DNA of 64,000 nt from Microvirga splendida (GCF_016427565.1 NZ_JAELXT010000001.1:186001-250000), one strand, 5' to 3'; counted from the first letter of the stretch, positions 18,413 through 26,739 are shown. The notes: a model not told the origin generated them from the sequence alone. Translations and numbers: made by a program.

Positions 18413-18821
18413 AAGATGCCTCCGGATCTGTTGTCGATTCTGCAGCCCATCGCGCCGACCGGGAGCCAAACCCTGTTCCCTGACTGGAAAAGCGACGCGA
18501 GACCTTCGCCGTTTCCAGGCAGGAACGGGCTCAGGCGGGACCCATCAAGAGCCGGTCACGCCATGCACTCCTCTTGCAAGCTTGGCCTTTCGCTGTGGAA
18601 ACGCCGAAGCTTCATCTTTGTTCCTGCACCTGCTGAGTAGTTTGGGCGCTGGCGCGCTAAGACAAGAGACCCAAGCCAGGAATCGAGAAAGGGAACTACT
18701 TACCTTTCTCGAACGTTGACGGCCAAGCTTGGGATGATGCCATCCGGTATTTGCCTGCTGCCGTCTATGGGCGCGCCTCAAGAATGCAGGCAATCGGCTG
18801 ACCGCACAAGGGAGAATCGTC
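18413..18821. promoter_or_regulatory. Divergent intergenic region between the epimerase operon and ino1
   Basis: This 409-base stretch has no credible gene. It must hold the promoters of both operons. It contains an 11-base inverted repeat (CAAGCTTGGCC at 18577-18587 and GGCCAAGCTTG at 18721-18731), each arm itself partly palindromic. It also contains a 30-base hairpin (18683-18712) listed separately. No confident -35/-10 pair was picked. Confidence 0.6.
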
Positions 18822-18838
18822 ATGAGTTCGAGAAAGGT
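18683..18838 (+). promoter_or_regulatory. Candidate RNA switch in the ino1 leader (mutually exclusive pairings)
   Basis: TCGAGAAAGG (18683-18692) pairs perfectly with CCTTTCTCGA (18703-18712) across a ten-base loop. The same middle segment, extended to ACCTTTCTCGAAC (18702-18714), is a perfect 13-base complement of GTTCGAGAAAGGT at 18826-18838, which is codons 2-6 of ino1. The second pairing would cover the region just after the start codon at 18822. The two pairings cannot form together. That this controls translation is inference. Confidence 0.5.
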
Positions 18839-19904
18839 CCGCGTTGGGATCGTGGGCGTCGGCAACTGTGCCTCGTCCTTCGTGCAGGGCCTTTCCTACT
18901 ATAAGGACGCGAAAGGCAACGAGCCCGTTCCAGGCCTGATGAATGTGGACATCGGCGGGTATCACATCAGCGATGTCGAGGTCTCCGCGGCCTTCGACAT
19001 CAATGCCTCGAAGGTCGGCCGCGACGTCTCGGAAGCGATCTTCGCCGCGCCCAACAACACGCAGCGGTTTGCGGCTGTCCCTGAAAGTGGAATCATCGTC
19101 AACCGTGGCAGGACCCTTGACGGCCTCGGCAAATATCTTCGCGACGAAGTCGAGGAATCCGGCCACGACGAGGCTGACGTCACGGAGATCCTGCGCCAGT
19201 CCAAGACGGATGTTCTGGTCTCGTATCTGCCCGTAGGTTCCCAGAAGGCGACGGAGTGGTATGCCGAGCGGGCGCTGGAAGCGGGCTGCGCCTTCGTCAA
19301 TTGCATCCCGGTTTTCATCGCTTCGGATCCGGAATGGCGCAAGCGCTTCGAGGAGCGTGGGCTTCCCATCGTGGGCGACGACATCAAGAGCCAGGTCGGC
19401 GCAACCATCGTTCACCGGGTTCTGGCCAATCTCTTCCGTGAGCGCGGCGTGCGGCTCGACCGGACCTACCAGCTCAATTTCGGCGGCAACACCGACTTCC
19501 AGAACATGCTGGAGCGCGAGCGGCTCGAATCCAAGAAGATCTCGAAGACTCAGGCCGTGTCCAGCCAGCTCGACATTCCCCTGCCCGCCGGCGACATCCA
19601 TGTGGGTCCGAGTGATCATGTCCCGTGGCTCACGGACCGCAAGTGGGCCTATATCCGCCTGGAGGGCACCACCTTCGGCGGCGTGCCGCTGAACATGGAA
19701 GTGAAGCTCGAAGTCTGGGACTCGCCCAACTCTGCCGGCATCGTCATCGACGCGGTGCGCTGCGCGAAGCTCGCCATGGATCGCAAGATCGGAGGCGCTC
19801 TGACGGGCCCTTCCAGCTACTTCATGAAGTCGCCGCCCCAGCAATTCACCGACAACGAAGCCCGGGAGAAGACCATCCGCTTCATCAACGGCGATGAAGA
19901 GTAG
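18822..19904 (+). CDS. ino1: Inositol-3-phosphate synthase
   Basis: This 360-residue enzyme converts glucose 6-phosphate to 1L-myo-inositol 1-phosphate with NAD. The N-terminal Rossmann motif [11 protein letters not shown] is at 9-19, and the conserved [14 protein letters not shown] and [10 protein letters not shown] segments are at about 135-170. [15 protein letters not shown] and [12 protein letters not shown] follow, matching the short actinobacterial/archaeal type and not the eukaryotic one of over 500 residues. The ribosome site GGGAG lies ahead of the ATG. It starts the rightward half of the glycan locus and is followed 12 bases later by a phosphatase gene, so inositol is a likely product of this operon. 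Confidence 0.92.
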   Translation: MSSRKVRVGIVGVGNCASSFVQGLSYYKDAKGNEPVPGLMNVDIGGYHISDVEVSAAFDINASKVGRDVSEAIFAAPNNTQRFAAVPESGIIVNRGRTLDGLGKYLRDEVEESGHDEADVTEILRQSKTDVLVSYLPVGSQKATEWYAERALEAGCAFVNCIPVFIASDPEWRKRFEERGLPIVGDDIKSQVGATIVHRVLANLFRERGVRLDRTYQLNFGGNTDFQNMLERERLESKKISKTQAVSSQLDIPLPAGDIHVGPSDHVPWLTDRKWAYIRLEGTTFGGVPLNMEVKLEVWDSPNSAGIVIDAVRCAKLAMDRKIGGALTGPSSYFMKSPPQQFTDNEAREKTIRFINGDEE

Positions 19905-19916
19905 GGGAGCGAAGGC

Positions 19917-20516
19917 GTGACCACCACGTTCTTCCTCGTGCGCCATGCAACCCATGACCGGGTCGGCACGGTCCTGTGCGGCCGCATGCCGGGTGTGCAT
20001 CTCGGCGCGTTCGGGAAGGCGCAGGCAGAACGCCTGGCGGCGCGCTTCGCCAACGAGAACGTCGCCGGCATTCACACAAGCCCCCTTGAGCGAGCCGTGG
20101 AAACGTCCGAACCCATCGCTGACCGGCTCGGGCAGCCGCTCGAAGTATGCGAGGGCATTGCCGAGATCGATTTCGGAGCCTGGTCCGGCACGAGCTTCGA
20201 GGCCCTGGCCCAGGACCCTCGCTGGGCCGCATGGAACAACGCCCGCAGCAACAATCGTCCGCCTTATGGGGAGACGATGCTTGAGGCGCAGGCCCGCATC
20301 GTCGGGGCCATGGAGCAATTGCGGAGCCGCTATGCGGATCGATCCGTGATCCTCGTCAGCCACAGCGACGTGATCAAAGCTGCCCTGCTCTACCACCTCG
20401 GCATGCCGATCGACGCCTATGGGCGCTTCGACATCGATCCTGCCTCGATCAGCACCGTCGTGGTCGGCGAGTGGGGCTCCAAAGTGTTGCGTTTGAACGA
20501 GGTGGTGGCCGCATGA
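19917..20516 (+). CDS. Histidine phosphatase family protein
   Basis: This 199-residue protein has the phosphohistidine motif LVRHATH at about 7-13 (RHG replaced by RHA). The TSPLERAVET segment is near 57-66, the acid GEAM-like region is PPYGETMLEA, and the second histidine is in VSHSDVIKA near 145. This is the phosphoglycerate-mutase-like fold, with most similarity to small broad-specificity phosphatases found in actinobacteria. Its position right after ino1 suggests it may dephosphorylate inositol phosphate or a sugar phosphate; that is inference. It starts with GTG, preceded by a purine-rich site, and overlaps the next gene by four bases. Confidence 0.85.
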   Translation: MTTTFFLVRHATHDRVGTVLCGRMPGVHLGAFGKAQAERLAARFANENVAGIHTSPLERAVETSEPIADRLGQPLEVCEGIAEIDFGAWSGTSFEALAQDPRWAAWNNARSNNRPPYGETMLEAQARIVGAMEQLRSRYADRSVILVSHSDVIKAALLYHLGMPIDAYGRFDIDPASISTVVVGEWGSKVLRLNEVVAA

Positions 20517-21622
20517 AGATCGTCATATTCGGCCTCACCGTCTCCTCATCGTGGGGCAACGGCCACGCGACGCTCTGGCGGGGCCTTATCCGGGCGCTCG
20601 CGAAGCGGGGACATAGGATCGTCTTCTTCGAAAAGGACGTGCCGTATTATGCCGCGAACCGGGATCTTTTCGAGATCCCAGGCGGCGAGCTCGTGCTTTA
20701 CCAGGAATGGGCCGACATACGCTCGCGCGCTGAGACCGCGTTGGCCGATGCGGACGTGGCGATGACCACCTCCTATTGCCCGGACGGGATCGCGGCAAGC
20801 CAGCTTCTGCTCGATGCATCGCGTGCGACCCGTGTATTCTACGATCTGGACACGCCGGTCACCTTCTCGCGTCTCGAGGCAGGTGAGCCGATCACCTACA
20901 TCGGATCGCAGGGCCTGCGCGATTTTGACCTGGTGCTCAGCTATACGGGGGGCCGCGCCCTCGACCGGCTTCAATCCGAGCTCGGAGCCCGCCGCGTCGC
21001 GCCGCTCTACGGGCATGTGGATCCCGACGTTCATTATCCGGTGAAGCCCGCGGGCCACTACGTCTCGGATCTCTCCTACCTCGGAACCTACGCCGCGGAC
21101 CGGCAAGTCGCTCTGCAGCGGCTGTTCATCGATCCGGCGGGCCTGCGTCCGAAGCAGCGCTTTCTGATCGGGGGCGCACAATATCCCGATGACTTCCCCT
21201 GGCAGCCCAACATCCATTTTGTGCAGCACCTGCCGCCTCCGGAGCACCCCGCCTTCTTCTCGTCCTCGCGCCTGACGCTCAACATCACACGGCAGGCCAT
21301 GGCGGATATGGGCTGGTGTCCGTCCGGGCGCCTGTTCGAGGCGGCGGCCTGCGGCACGCCCATCCTGTCGGATCGATGGGAGGGTCTCGACAGCTTTTTT
21401 GAGCCCGGCCGGGAAATTCTCATTGCCGAGACATCTCAAGATACCGTCAGGGCGCTCGATCTCACGGATGCAGAATTGAAGCGCATCGCCACAGCCGGCC
21501 GGGAGCGGGTGCTCGCCGAGCACACCTCGGCTCACCGGGCCCGCGAGCTTGAGATCCTGCTGGAGGGCGCCAGTTCTGTTACATCCTCGACCGGCGACCC
21601 TGTCGCCATGATGGAGGCCTGA
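20513..21622 (+). CDS. CgeB-type glycosyltransferase
   Basis: This 369-residue GT-B protein is a close paralogue of the leftward gene at 11706-12815. It has the same SSSWGNGHAT N-terminus, EKDVPYYAANRDL near 42-54, DLDTPVTFSRLE near 115, SYLGTYAADRQ near 190 and a CPSGRLFEAAACGTPILSD donor motif near 275. The ATG at 20513 overlaps the phosphatase stop (ATGA). As the first transferase after ino1 and a phosphatase it may act on or with an inositol-containing acceptor, but this is only contextual. No membrane segment is present. Confidence 0.85.
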   Translation: MKIVIFGLTVSSSWGNGHATLWRGLIRALAKRGHRIVFFEKDVPYYAANRDLFEIPGGELVLYQEWADIRSRAETALADADVAMTTSYCPDGIAASQLLLDASRATRVFYDLDTPVTFSRLEAGEPITYIGSQGLRDFDLVLSYTGGRALDRLQSELGARRVAPLYGHVDPDVHYPVKPAGHYVSDLSYLGTYAADRQVALQRLFIDPAGLRPKQRFLIGGAQYPDDFPWQPNIHFVQHLPPPEHPAFFSSSRLTLNITRQAMADMGWCPSGRLFEAAACGTPILSDRWEGLDSFFEPGREILIAETSQDTVRALDLTDAELKRIATAGRERVLAEHTSAHRARELEILLEGASSVTSSTGDPVAMMEA

Positions 21623-21624
21623 CC

Positions 21625-22437
21625 ATGTGGGGGATCATTCCCGCGGCAGGGATCGGCAGCCGAATCCAGCCGCTGGCGTTCTCGAAGGAGCTTCTGCCCG
21701 TGGGCAGCCGCCTCGACAACGGCGTCGAGCGTCCCTGCGCGGTCAGCGAGTATCTCGTCGAACGCATGATCCACGGCGGCGCCGACAAGATCTGCTTCGT
21801 GATCTCACCCGGCAAGTCCGACATCATGGAATATTACGGCGCAAGCTATGGCAGCGCCTCGATCGCCTATGTGGTCCAGCCCAAGGCGAGCGGGCTGTGC
21901 GACGCCATCTTCCAGGCTGCTCCCCTGATTCCGGCCGATGAGAGCGTGATCGTCGGCCTGCCGGACACGGTCTGGTTCCCCGAAACGGCACTTGCGGAGC
22001 TTCCGGAAGGCGTCCTCTCGTTCCTGCTTTTCCCGGTCGACAACCCGCAGGTCTTCGATGCCGTCGTCCTGGACGAGACGATGCATGTGCAGGAGATCCA
22101 GGTGAAGCGGGAGGATGCGTCCTCCCGCTGGATCTGGGGCGCCTTCAAGATGCCGGGCCATGTCCTGGGAGCCCTGCGCGAGCTCTGGCTCTCGCGCAAT
22201 CGCGAGGACGAGTACTTCGGCACCCTGGTGAACGCCTATCTTGCCCAAGGAGGCGAAGCCGTCGGAGTCAAGGCCGGGGCATCCTATGTCGATGTCGGAA
22301 CGCTGCACGGCTACCGCTCCGCCATCGGCCTGTTGAGCGAAGCGGCCCAGCAGGACAACGTCACGGGCGCCCGGGTCGCCCTCGGCTGGCCCGCCGGTCG
22401 GCTGCCGCGCGGACTTCATGATCTGAACAGGGAGTAA
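21625..22437 (+). CDS. Sugar-1-phosphate nucleotidyltransferase
   Basis: This 270-residue protein has the nucleotidyltransferase start IIPAAGIGSRIQPLAFSKELLPVG at 4-27 (Gly-rich loop with Arg and the later Lys). VVQPKASGLCDAI is near 90 and GLPDTVWFP, which carries the metal-binding aspartate, is near 112. This is the RfbA/GalU-like fold that joins an NTP and a sugar 1-phosphate. GGAGG precedes the ATG, two bases after the glycosyltransferase stop. Which sugar and nucleotide it uses cannot be told; it may feed the epimerases of the divergent operon. Confidence 0.85.
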   Translation: MWGIIPAAGIGSRIQPLAFSKELLPVGSRLDNGVERPCAVSEYLVERMIHGGADKICFVISPGKSDIMEYYGASYGSASIAYVVQPKASGLCDAIFQAAPLIPADESVIVGLPDTVWFPETALAELPEGVLSFLLFPVDNPQVFDAVVLDETMHVQEIQVKREDASSRWIWGAFKMPGHVLGALRELWLSRNREDEYFGTLVNAYLAQGGEAVGVKAGASYVDVGTLHGYRSAIGLLSEAAQQDNVTGARVALGWPAGRLPRGLHDLNRE

Positions 22438-22445
22438 ACTCCACG

Positions 22446-23219
22446 ATGAACGCCATCGACCCCATGCCGCCAGAGGAAATCCGCCGGAAAGCCGAAGCGC
22501 TCGGCCCCTGGTTTCACAACATCGAGCTGAAAGGCGGCGTCTGGACGGCGCCCGACCACTTTCTCGGCAATTACCCGGCCGTGAAGTGGCAGCAATTCTC
22601 CGATGCGATCCCGCAGGATCTCACCGGCAAGAGCGTGCTCGATATCGGCTGCAACGGCGGCTTCTACTCCATGGAGATGAAGAAGCGCGGCGCCGAGCGC
22701 GTGCTGGGCGTCGATTTCGATGACGTGTACCTCGACCAGGCTCGCTTCGCTGCTCAGACCATGGGCTATGACATCGAGTTCCGGAAGCTCTCGGTCTACG
22801 ACCTGGGTCAGCTCGGCGAGACGTTCGACGTGGTGCTCTTCATGGGCGTCCTCTACCATCTGCGCCATCCGCTCCTCGCCCTCGACCTCATTCACGAGCA
22901 TGTGGCCAAGGACCTCCTCGTGTTTCAGTCGATGCAGCGCGGCTCGGCGGAGACGACGCCAGTCGAGGAAAACTACACCTTCTGGCAGACGGACCATTTC
23001 GACGATCCGCGCTATCCGAAGATGCATTTCATCGAACATCGCTATGCCGATGATCCGACCAACTGGTGGGCGCCGAATGCCGCCTGCGTGGAAGCCATGC
23101 TCCGCAGTGCCGGTTTCGAGATCGTCAAGCATCCTGAGACCGAAGTTTACATCTGCCGCCGTGTCGATGCCCCGCCCGGTGCGGGCGCCGTCTATCCGGC
23201 CCAAGGGAGAACCGCATGA
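22446..23219 (+). CDS. Class I SAM-dependent methyltransferase
   Basis: This 257-residue protein has SAM motif I (VLDIGCNGGFYS, 64-75), an acidic residue at the end of beta 2 (GVDFDD) and LFMGVLYHLRHPL near 133-145. The N-terminal WFHNIELKGGVWTAPDHF and the MGVLYH segment recall the CmoB-like DUF1698 group. A small group of such methyltransferases lies in glycosyltransferase clusters of proteobacteria. A role in O-methylating a sugar of the local glycan is likely from context. The stop overlaps the next gene by four bases. Confidence 0.82.
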   Translation: MNAIDPMPPEEIRRKAEALGPWFHNIELKGGVWTAPDHFLGNYPAVKWQQFSDAIPQDLTGKSVLDIGCNGGFYSMEMKKRGAERVLGVDFDDVYLDQARFAAQTMGYDIEFRKLSVYDLGQLGETFDVVLFMGVLYHLRHPLLALDLIHEHVAKDLLVFQSMQRGSAETTPVEENYTFWQTDHFDDPRYPKMHFIEHRYADDPTNWWAPNAACVEAMLRSAGFEIVKHPETEVYICRRVDAPPGAGAVYPAQGRTA

Positions 23220-24145
23220 TCGAAGCTGCAATGATCTGGAACGAGCCGAACAACAAGTCCCATTGGGATCCCGAGATCGATCCGGATTGGAAGCTCTTCT
23301 CCGACATGGTGATTGCCGCCGGTCAGGCGATCAAGGCCGAGAACCCCAACCTGCCCCGCGTGCTGGGCGGCATCTCGCCCATCGACCCGGGCTTCATCAG
23401 GAAGCTGGAGGAGCACGGCGCCCTCGATCATCTGGACATCGTGGCCGTCCATGGTTTTCCGCTCGACTGGAACCTGTGGCAGATCCACGACTGGCCATCG
23501 AAGATCGATGAGATCCGGGCCGTGACGGACAAGCCGATCTGGGTCAGTGAGGTCGGAATCTCGACCTTCGGAGCCGAGGAGGTTCAGGTATGGGGCCTGA
23601 ACCGGACCGCGGAGCTTCTCATCGGCAAGGTGCCGAAAATCCACTGGTACAGCCTCTATGACCTGCCCCGCGCCTGGGAGGCGACCACACGCCACCGCGA
23701 GGCGGAAGGATCCTCCTATTACCGCCACTTCTACATGGGCCTGCTGCGCGAGGACGGCACGCCGAAGCCCGCCCTGGAAGAATATGCGAAATACGCATCT
23801 CAGATGGGCCTGTGTCAGTGGTTCCACTTCGAGGATCATCGGCTGGATGACGCCGTCACCTGGATGAAGCGGCTGGGCGTGAAGTATCTGCGCACCGGCC
23901 TCTCCTGGGCCGACAGCTTCCGTCCCAACGCCCTCGACTGGTTCGACCGTCAGATGGAGGCGCTTGCCGACTTCGACGTGACGGTCACCTTCTGCTTCAC
24001 GCCGGAGCACCGCGGGATTGCCCCGCACCATACCAGCGCCCCGCAGGTGAAGGAGGAATTCGCGGAATTCTGCGCCAGCATGATCAGGCGCTATGCGCCC
24101 GCAGGCCAGCCGGCGCAGACGAGCAAGGTTCTCGAGGTTCTCTGA
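23216..24145 (+). CDS. Glycoside-hydrolase-like TIM-barrel protein, apparently circularly permuted
   Basis: This 309-residue protein has no signal peptide. It opens directly with IWNEPNN (Glu10, the usual acid/base position of clan A glycosidases) and has WVSEVG (Glu112, nucleophile position) and HWYSLYDLPRAW near 143-154. From about residue 195 it has a sequence typical of the start of such a barrel: WMKRLGVKYLRTGLSW, DWFDRQMEALADFDVTVTFCFTP, then EEFAEFCASMIRRYAP. In normal members that last segment comes just before WNEP. So the second half precedes the first half here. It overlaps the methyltransferase gene (ATGA). It may be a xylosidase-like or transglycosylating enzyme; the substrate is unknown. 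Confidence 0.72.
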   Translation: MIEAAMIWNEPNNKSHWDPEIDPDWKLFSDMVIAAGQAIKAENPNLPRVLGGISPIDPGFIRKLEEHGALDHLDIVAVHGFPLDWNLWQIHDWPSKIDEIRAVTDKPIWVSEVGISTFGAEEVQVWGLNRTAELLIGKVPKIHWYSLYDLPRAWEATTRHREAEGSSYYRHFYMGLLREDGTPKPALEEYAKYASQMGLCQWFHFEDHRLDDAVTWMKRLGVKYLRTGLSWADSFRPNALDWFDRQMEALADFDVTVTFCFTPEHRGIAPHHTSAPQVKEEFAEFCASMIRRYAPAGQPAQTSKVLEVL

Positions 24146-24171
24146 ACCGGGATCGAGCGTTCTTCATGAGA

Positions 24172-24210
24172 GAGGCGGCCGAACCCGGGTTCGGCCGCCT
24201 CGATTGTTTT
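24172..24210 (+). terminator. Rho-independent terminator of the ino1 operon
   Basis: A perfect 13-base stem (GAGGCGGCCGAAC with GTTCGGCCGCCTC) around a CCGG loop is followed by GATTGTTTT. It lies 27 bases after the stop of the glycosidase-like gene. Confidence 0.88.
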
Positions 24211-24230
24211 CCAGCCGCCTTGTGCGGGTT

Positions 24231-25259
24231 TTATCGCCCGTAGATCCGGTCCAGAACGCGAGCGACATCGACGAGCTGCTCCGCCGCAGGGTCGAAGCGC
24301 TCGCCTGCCGCCAGGCGCGAAGCCCAGTCGGCCGCGGCGCGTCCGCCCCATTCGTCCGGCGGCGTGGTAAGCGTCTCGCGCGAGGTGCCCCGGTAGCGTT
24401 CAGCCGTAAAGTCGTAGAACGAGCCGTTTACGTTGCGCAGGGATACACCGCCCTGCGTCCCATAGAACGTGGCGGAGATCATGGCGTCGCATCCCGCCTG
24501 CAGGCGCCAGGAGCAAGCCAGCTGCACCACGGCGCCCGTCTCCAGCTCCACGGTGGCAACCGCATAATCCTCGACCTGCGTGGCTGTGTCCTTCAGCGGC
24601 GCGCCCCCGGCAAAGAGCTTGCCCGTGACGCCGGCGACATTCGGATTGTCCAGGGACCACAGGGCAAGGTCGACGAGGTGAACGCCGAGATCCATGACGC
24701 AGCCGCCGCCTGAGAGGGCCGGATCGTAGAACCAGGGCTTATCCGGACCATAGGCATTGTGGAACACGAGATCCACGGCATAGACATGCCCCAGATCCCC
24801 TGAGGCGATGATCTCGCGGATCCGGCGCATGCCTTCCGTGAAGCGATAGGAGAGGTCGACGCAGAGCAATCGGTCGGCCTTGCGCGCTGCATCCACCACG
24901 GCCTGGACCTCCGCCACGGTGCGCCCGAGCGGCTTCTGGCAGAACACGGCGACGCCCCGCTCCAAGGCCCGGATCGATTGCTCCGCATGCATGGCGCTAG
25001 GGGTCGCGATGACGATTCCATCGACGCCCGTATCGAGGATCTCATCGAGCGTCGAGACCAGCTTCGCATCCGGCGCCAGCTTGCCTGCCTCCGCGGCCAT
25101 TTCCGGCGACGGATCGGCGATGGCCGCCACATAGACCGCACCCGTGCCGAGGATTGCTTGCATCCGGTGACGGCCGATCCAGCCGACGCCGAGAAAGCCC
25201 AGGCGGGGCCGATCAATCGACGTTTCGGGATTTGCCTTCATCAGAGCCTGTTGCGCCAT
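24231..25259 (-). CDS. Gfo/Idh/MocA family oxidoreductase
   Basis: This 342-residue protein has an N-terminal Rossmann domain (GFLGVGWIGRH at about 21-31). CQKPLGRTVAEV follows near 110, where most relatives have EKP and this one has QKP. The C-terminal domain has GGGCVMDLGVHLVDLALW near 180, with the usual His that contributes to catalysis. These enzymes oxidise or reduce sugars, sugar nucleotides or inositols with NAD(P). The start overlaps the stop of the upstream dehydrogenase gene by one base (TGATG). Beside an inositol synthase and glycosyltransferases, a sugar or inositol substrate is likely. Confidence 0.87.
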   Translation of the reverse strand: MAQQALMKANPETSIDRPRLGFLGVGWIGRHRMQAILGTGAVYVAAIADPSPEMAAEAGKLAPDAKLVSTLDEILDTGVDGIVIATPSAMHAEQSIRALERGVAVFCQKPLGRTVAEVQAVVDAARKADRLLCVDLSYRFTEGMRRIREIIASGDLGHVYAVDLVFHNAYGPDKPWFYDPALSGGGCVMDLGVHLVDLALWSLDNPNVAGVTGKLFAGGAPLKDTATQVEDYAVATVELETGAVVQLACSWRLQAGCDAMISATFYGTQGGVSLRNVNGSFYDFTAERYRGTSRETLTTPPDEWGGRAAADWASRLAAGERFDPAAEQLVDVARVLDRIYGR

Positions 25260-26212
25260 CAGTACATCACCAGAGCTTTGAGAAAACCATCCGGCCGGTC
25301 GCGCGTGGCGTCGAGCGCCTCATCCAGTCGGTCGAGGCGATAGCTGTGCGTGTAGAGGAAGCTCGGATCGAGCCTGCCCGATGCAATCGCGTCCACAGCC
25401 TCGCGAAGGCCCTGCATATAGACCTTGGGGTCGCGCTCGTGCGCGTTGATCACGTCGATGCCGCGCCAGTTCCAGAGCCACATGTTCACTTGCCGGGGAC
25501 CGTCCTGATGGTAGCCGGCGACGATGAGCCTGCCGCGCTCGCGGGTGATTTCGCCGGCAAGGTCCAGGGGCCATTGCTTGCCGACGGCCTCGATGACCCG
25601 TTCGCAGAACGCCCCGCCCGTCAGTTCCTTCACCTTCTCGATGATGGCATGGTGGTCTTCCATCGGGATCGTCTCGGCCGCGCCCATGCGGCGGGCGAGA
25701 TCGAGCGAGAAGGGGCGGCGCGAGATCGCGATGACGCGGGCGCCTGCATCGGTGGCGAGCTTCGTCAGGATGGCGCCGAGAAAGCCGATGCCGATGATCG
25801 CCACCGTCTGCCCGGCCTCGATCTCGCTGCGACGGAAGATGTTCATGGCGCAACCGAGCGGCTCACCGGGAAACGGCTGCCCTGCAAGGGCTTCCGGCAG
25901 CCGCACCACGGCCTCGGCCTCGGCGAGGTCGTACTCGGCATAGGACTTGTAGGAGAGAGCGGCGACGCGGTCGCCGACCGACAGGCCCTCGACGCCCGCG
26001 CCAAGGGAATCCACGAAGCCCCAGGCCTCATGCCCGAGCGCACCCGGCTCGGTGGGATACTGCATCCATTCCGGCCCGGCCCAGGGCGTGAGGTTCGAGG
26101 CGCAGACGCCGCACCCTTCCAGGCGCAGGCGCACCTGACCGGGACCCGGCTCGGGGCGCGCGACCTGGCGCACTTCCACTTGCCCAGGCCCGGTGAGAAT
26201 GGCCGCGCGCAT
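25259..26212 (-). CDS. Zinc-type medium-chain dehydrogenase
   Basis: This 317-residue MDR-family protein has CGVCASN near 35 and GHEAWGFVDSLGAGVEGLSVGDRV near 60-83, giving the catalytic zinc ligands. It has the cofactor loop IIGIGFLGAILTKLA near 130. It lacks the four-cysteine structural zinc lobe of classical alcohol dehydrogenases, as in many sugar and polyol dehydrogenases. The ATG at 26212 begins the conserved domain; the upstream 37 codons are polar and unlike the family. It is coupled to the Gfo/Idh/MocA gene, and the pair likely works on one sugar or cyclitol. Confidence 0.82.
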   Translation of the reverse strand: MRAAILTGPGQVEVRQVARPEPGPGQVRLRLEGCGVCASNLTPWAGPEWMQYPTEPGALGHEAWGFVDSLGAGVEGLSVGDRVAALSYKSYAEYDLAEAEAVVRLPEALAGQPFPGEPLGCAMNIFRRSEIEAGQTVAIIGIGFLGAILTKLATDAGARVIAISRRPFSLDLARRMGAAETIPMEDHHAIIEKVKELTGGAFCERVIEAVGKQWPLDLAGEITRERGRLIVAGYHQDGPRQVNMWLWNWRGIDVINAHERDPKVYMQGLREAVDAIASGRLDPSFLYTHSYRLDRLDEALDATRDRPDGFLKALVMY

Positions 26213-26369
26213 GGTTCCAGCCGTGCCGGCCGGCCCATCATCCTTGTGCGAAAGAGTGGAAATATCGCTGCTCGTGCCGCTATCGTTCAGCAAGTTTGGC
26301 CCTCCACCATGATGCCCGAGCAATTAGGAACGGGTGGAGAGACTTCAAGGCTTGGCTGTAGTGGGGCAA

Positions 26370-26660
26370 TCAGGGTTCGGCCCGGGAATTCTTCTCTGCC
26401 ACGTAGTCCCTGCGCGCGGCGCTGTCGGGCTCCACCCCCTGAGCCGCGCACCAGCGGGCGAAGGCTTCCGGCTCGATCAAGATTCGATTGACGTGAAGAC
26501 CGGCGTCCCTCCCGACGCTCTCGTTGTTTTCGGCGGCGGCAAGCCAGCTTTCGTAGGTCGGTGCCAGGTTATGCCGATCGGCCATCATTTCGCGGATGCG
26601 AGGGTAATCCTCACGTCTGTACCACGGCAGCCCGATTTGGCGCGTCGGCTCATTCGCCAT
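26370..26660 (-). CDS. Conserved hypothetical protein, 96 residues
   Basis: This is a small, soluble, charged protein with GLPWYRREDYPRIREMMADRH at 10-30, a helical middle part and FARWCAAQG near 67-75. It resembles short uncharacterised proteins of Hyphomicrobiales that keep the PWYRREDYPRI segment. No catalytic motif or membrane segment is seen. It is a single gene between the dehydrogenase and another orphan. Function is unknown. Confidence 0.7.
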   Translation of the reverse strand: MANEPTRQIGLPWYRREDYPRIREMMADRHNLAPTYESWLAAAENNESVGRDAGLHVNRILIEPEAFARWCAAQGVEPDSAARRDYVAEKNSRAEP

Positions 26661-26739
26661 TCCGTTGCCCCTGCATCAACCAGCCACCGAGCCCTCCCGT
26701 TGCTTGCGAGGCGAAAGGGCTCGATGCTGCAGCGCTTCC

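Noticed and set aside
18683-18712. The ino1 leader hairpin as a plain terminator
   Set aside because: It is not followed by a T run and stands upstream of the gene; the repeated arm inside the coding start makes a switch more plausible.
18765-20396. A 543-codon minus-strand frame across ino1 and the phosphatase
   Set aside because: It is an antisense shadow; the plus-strand proteins are clearly conserved enzymes with ribosome sites and coupled starts.
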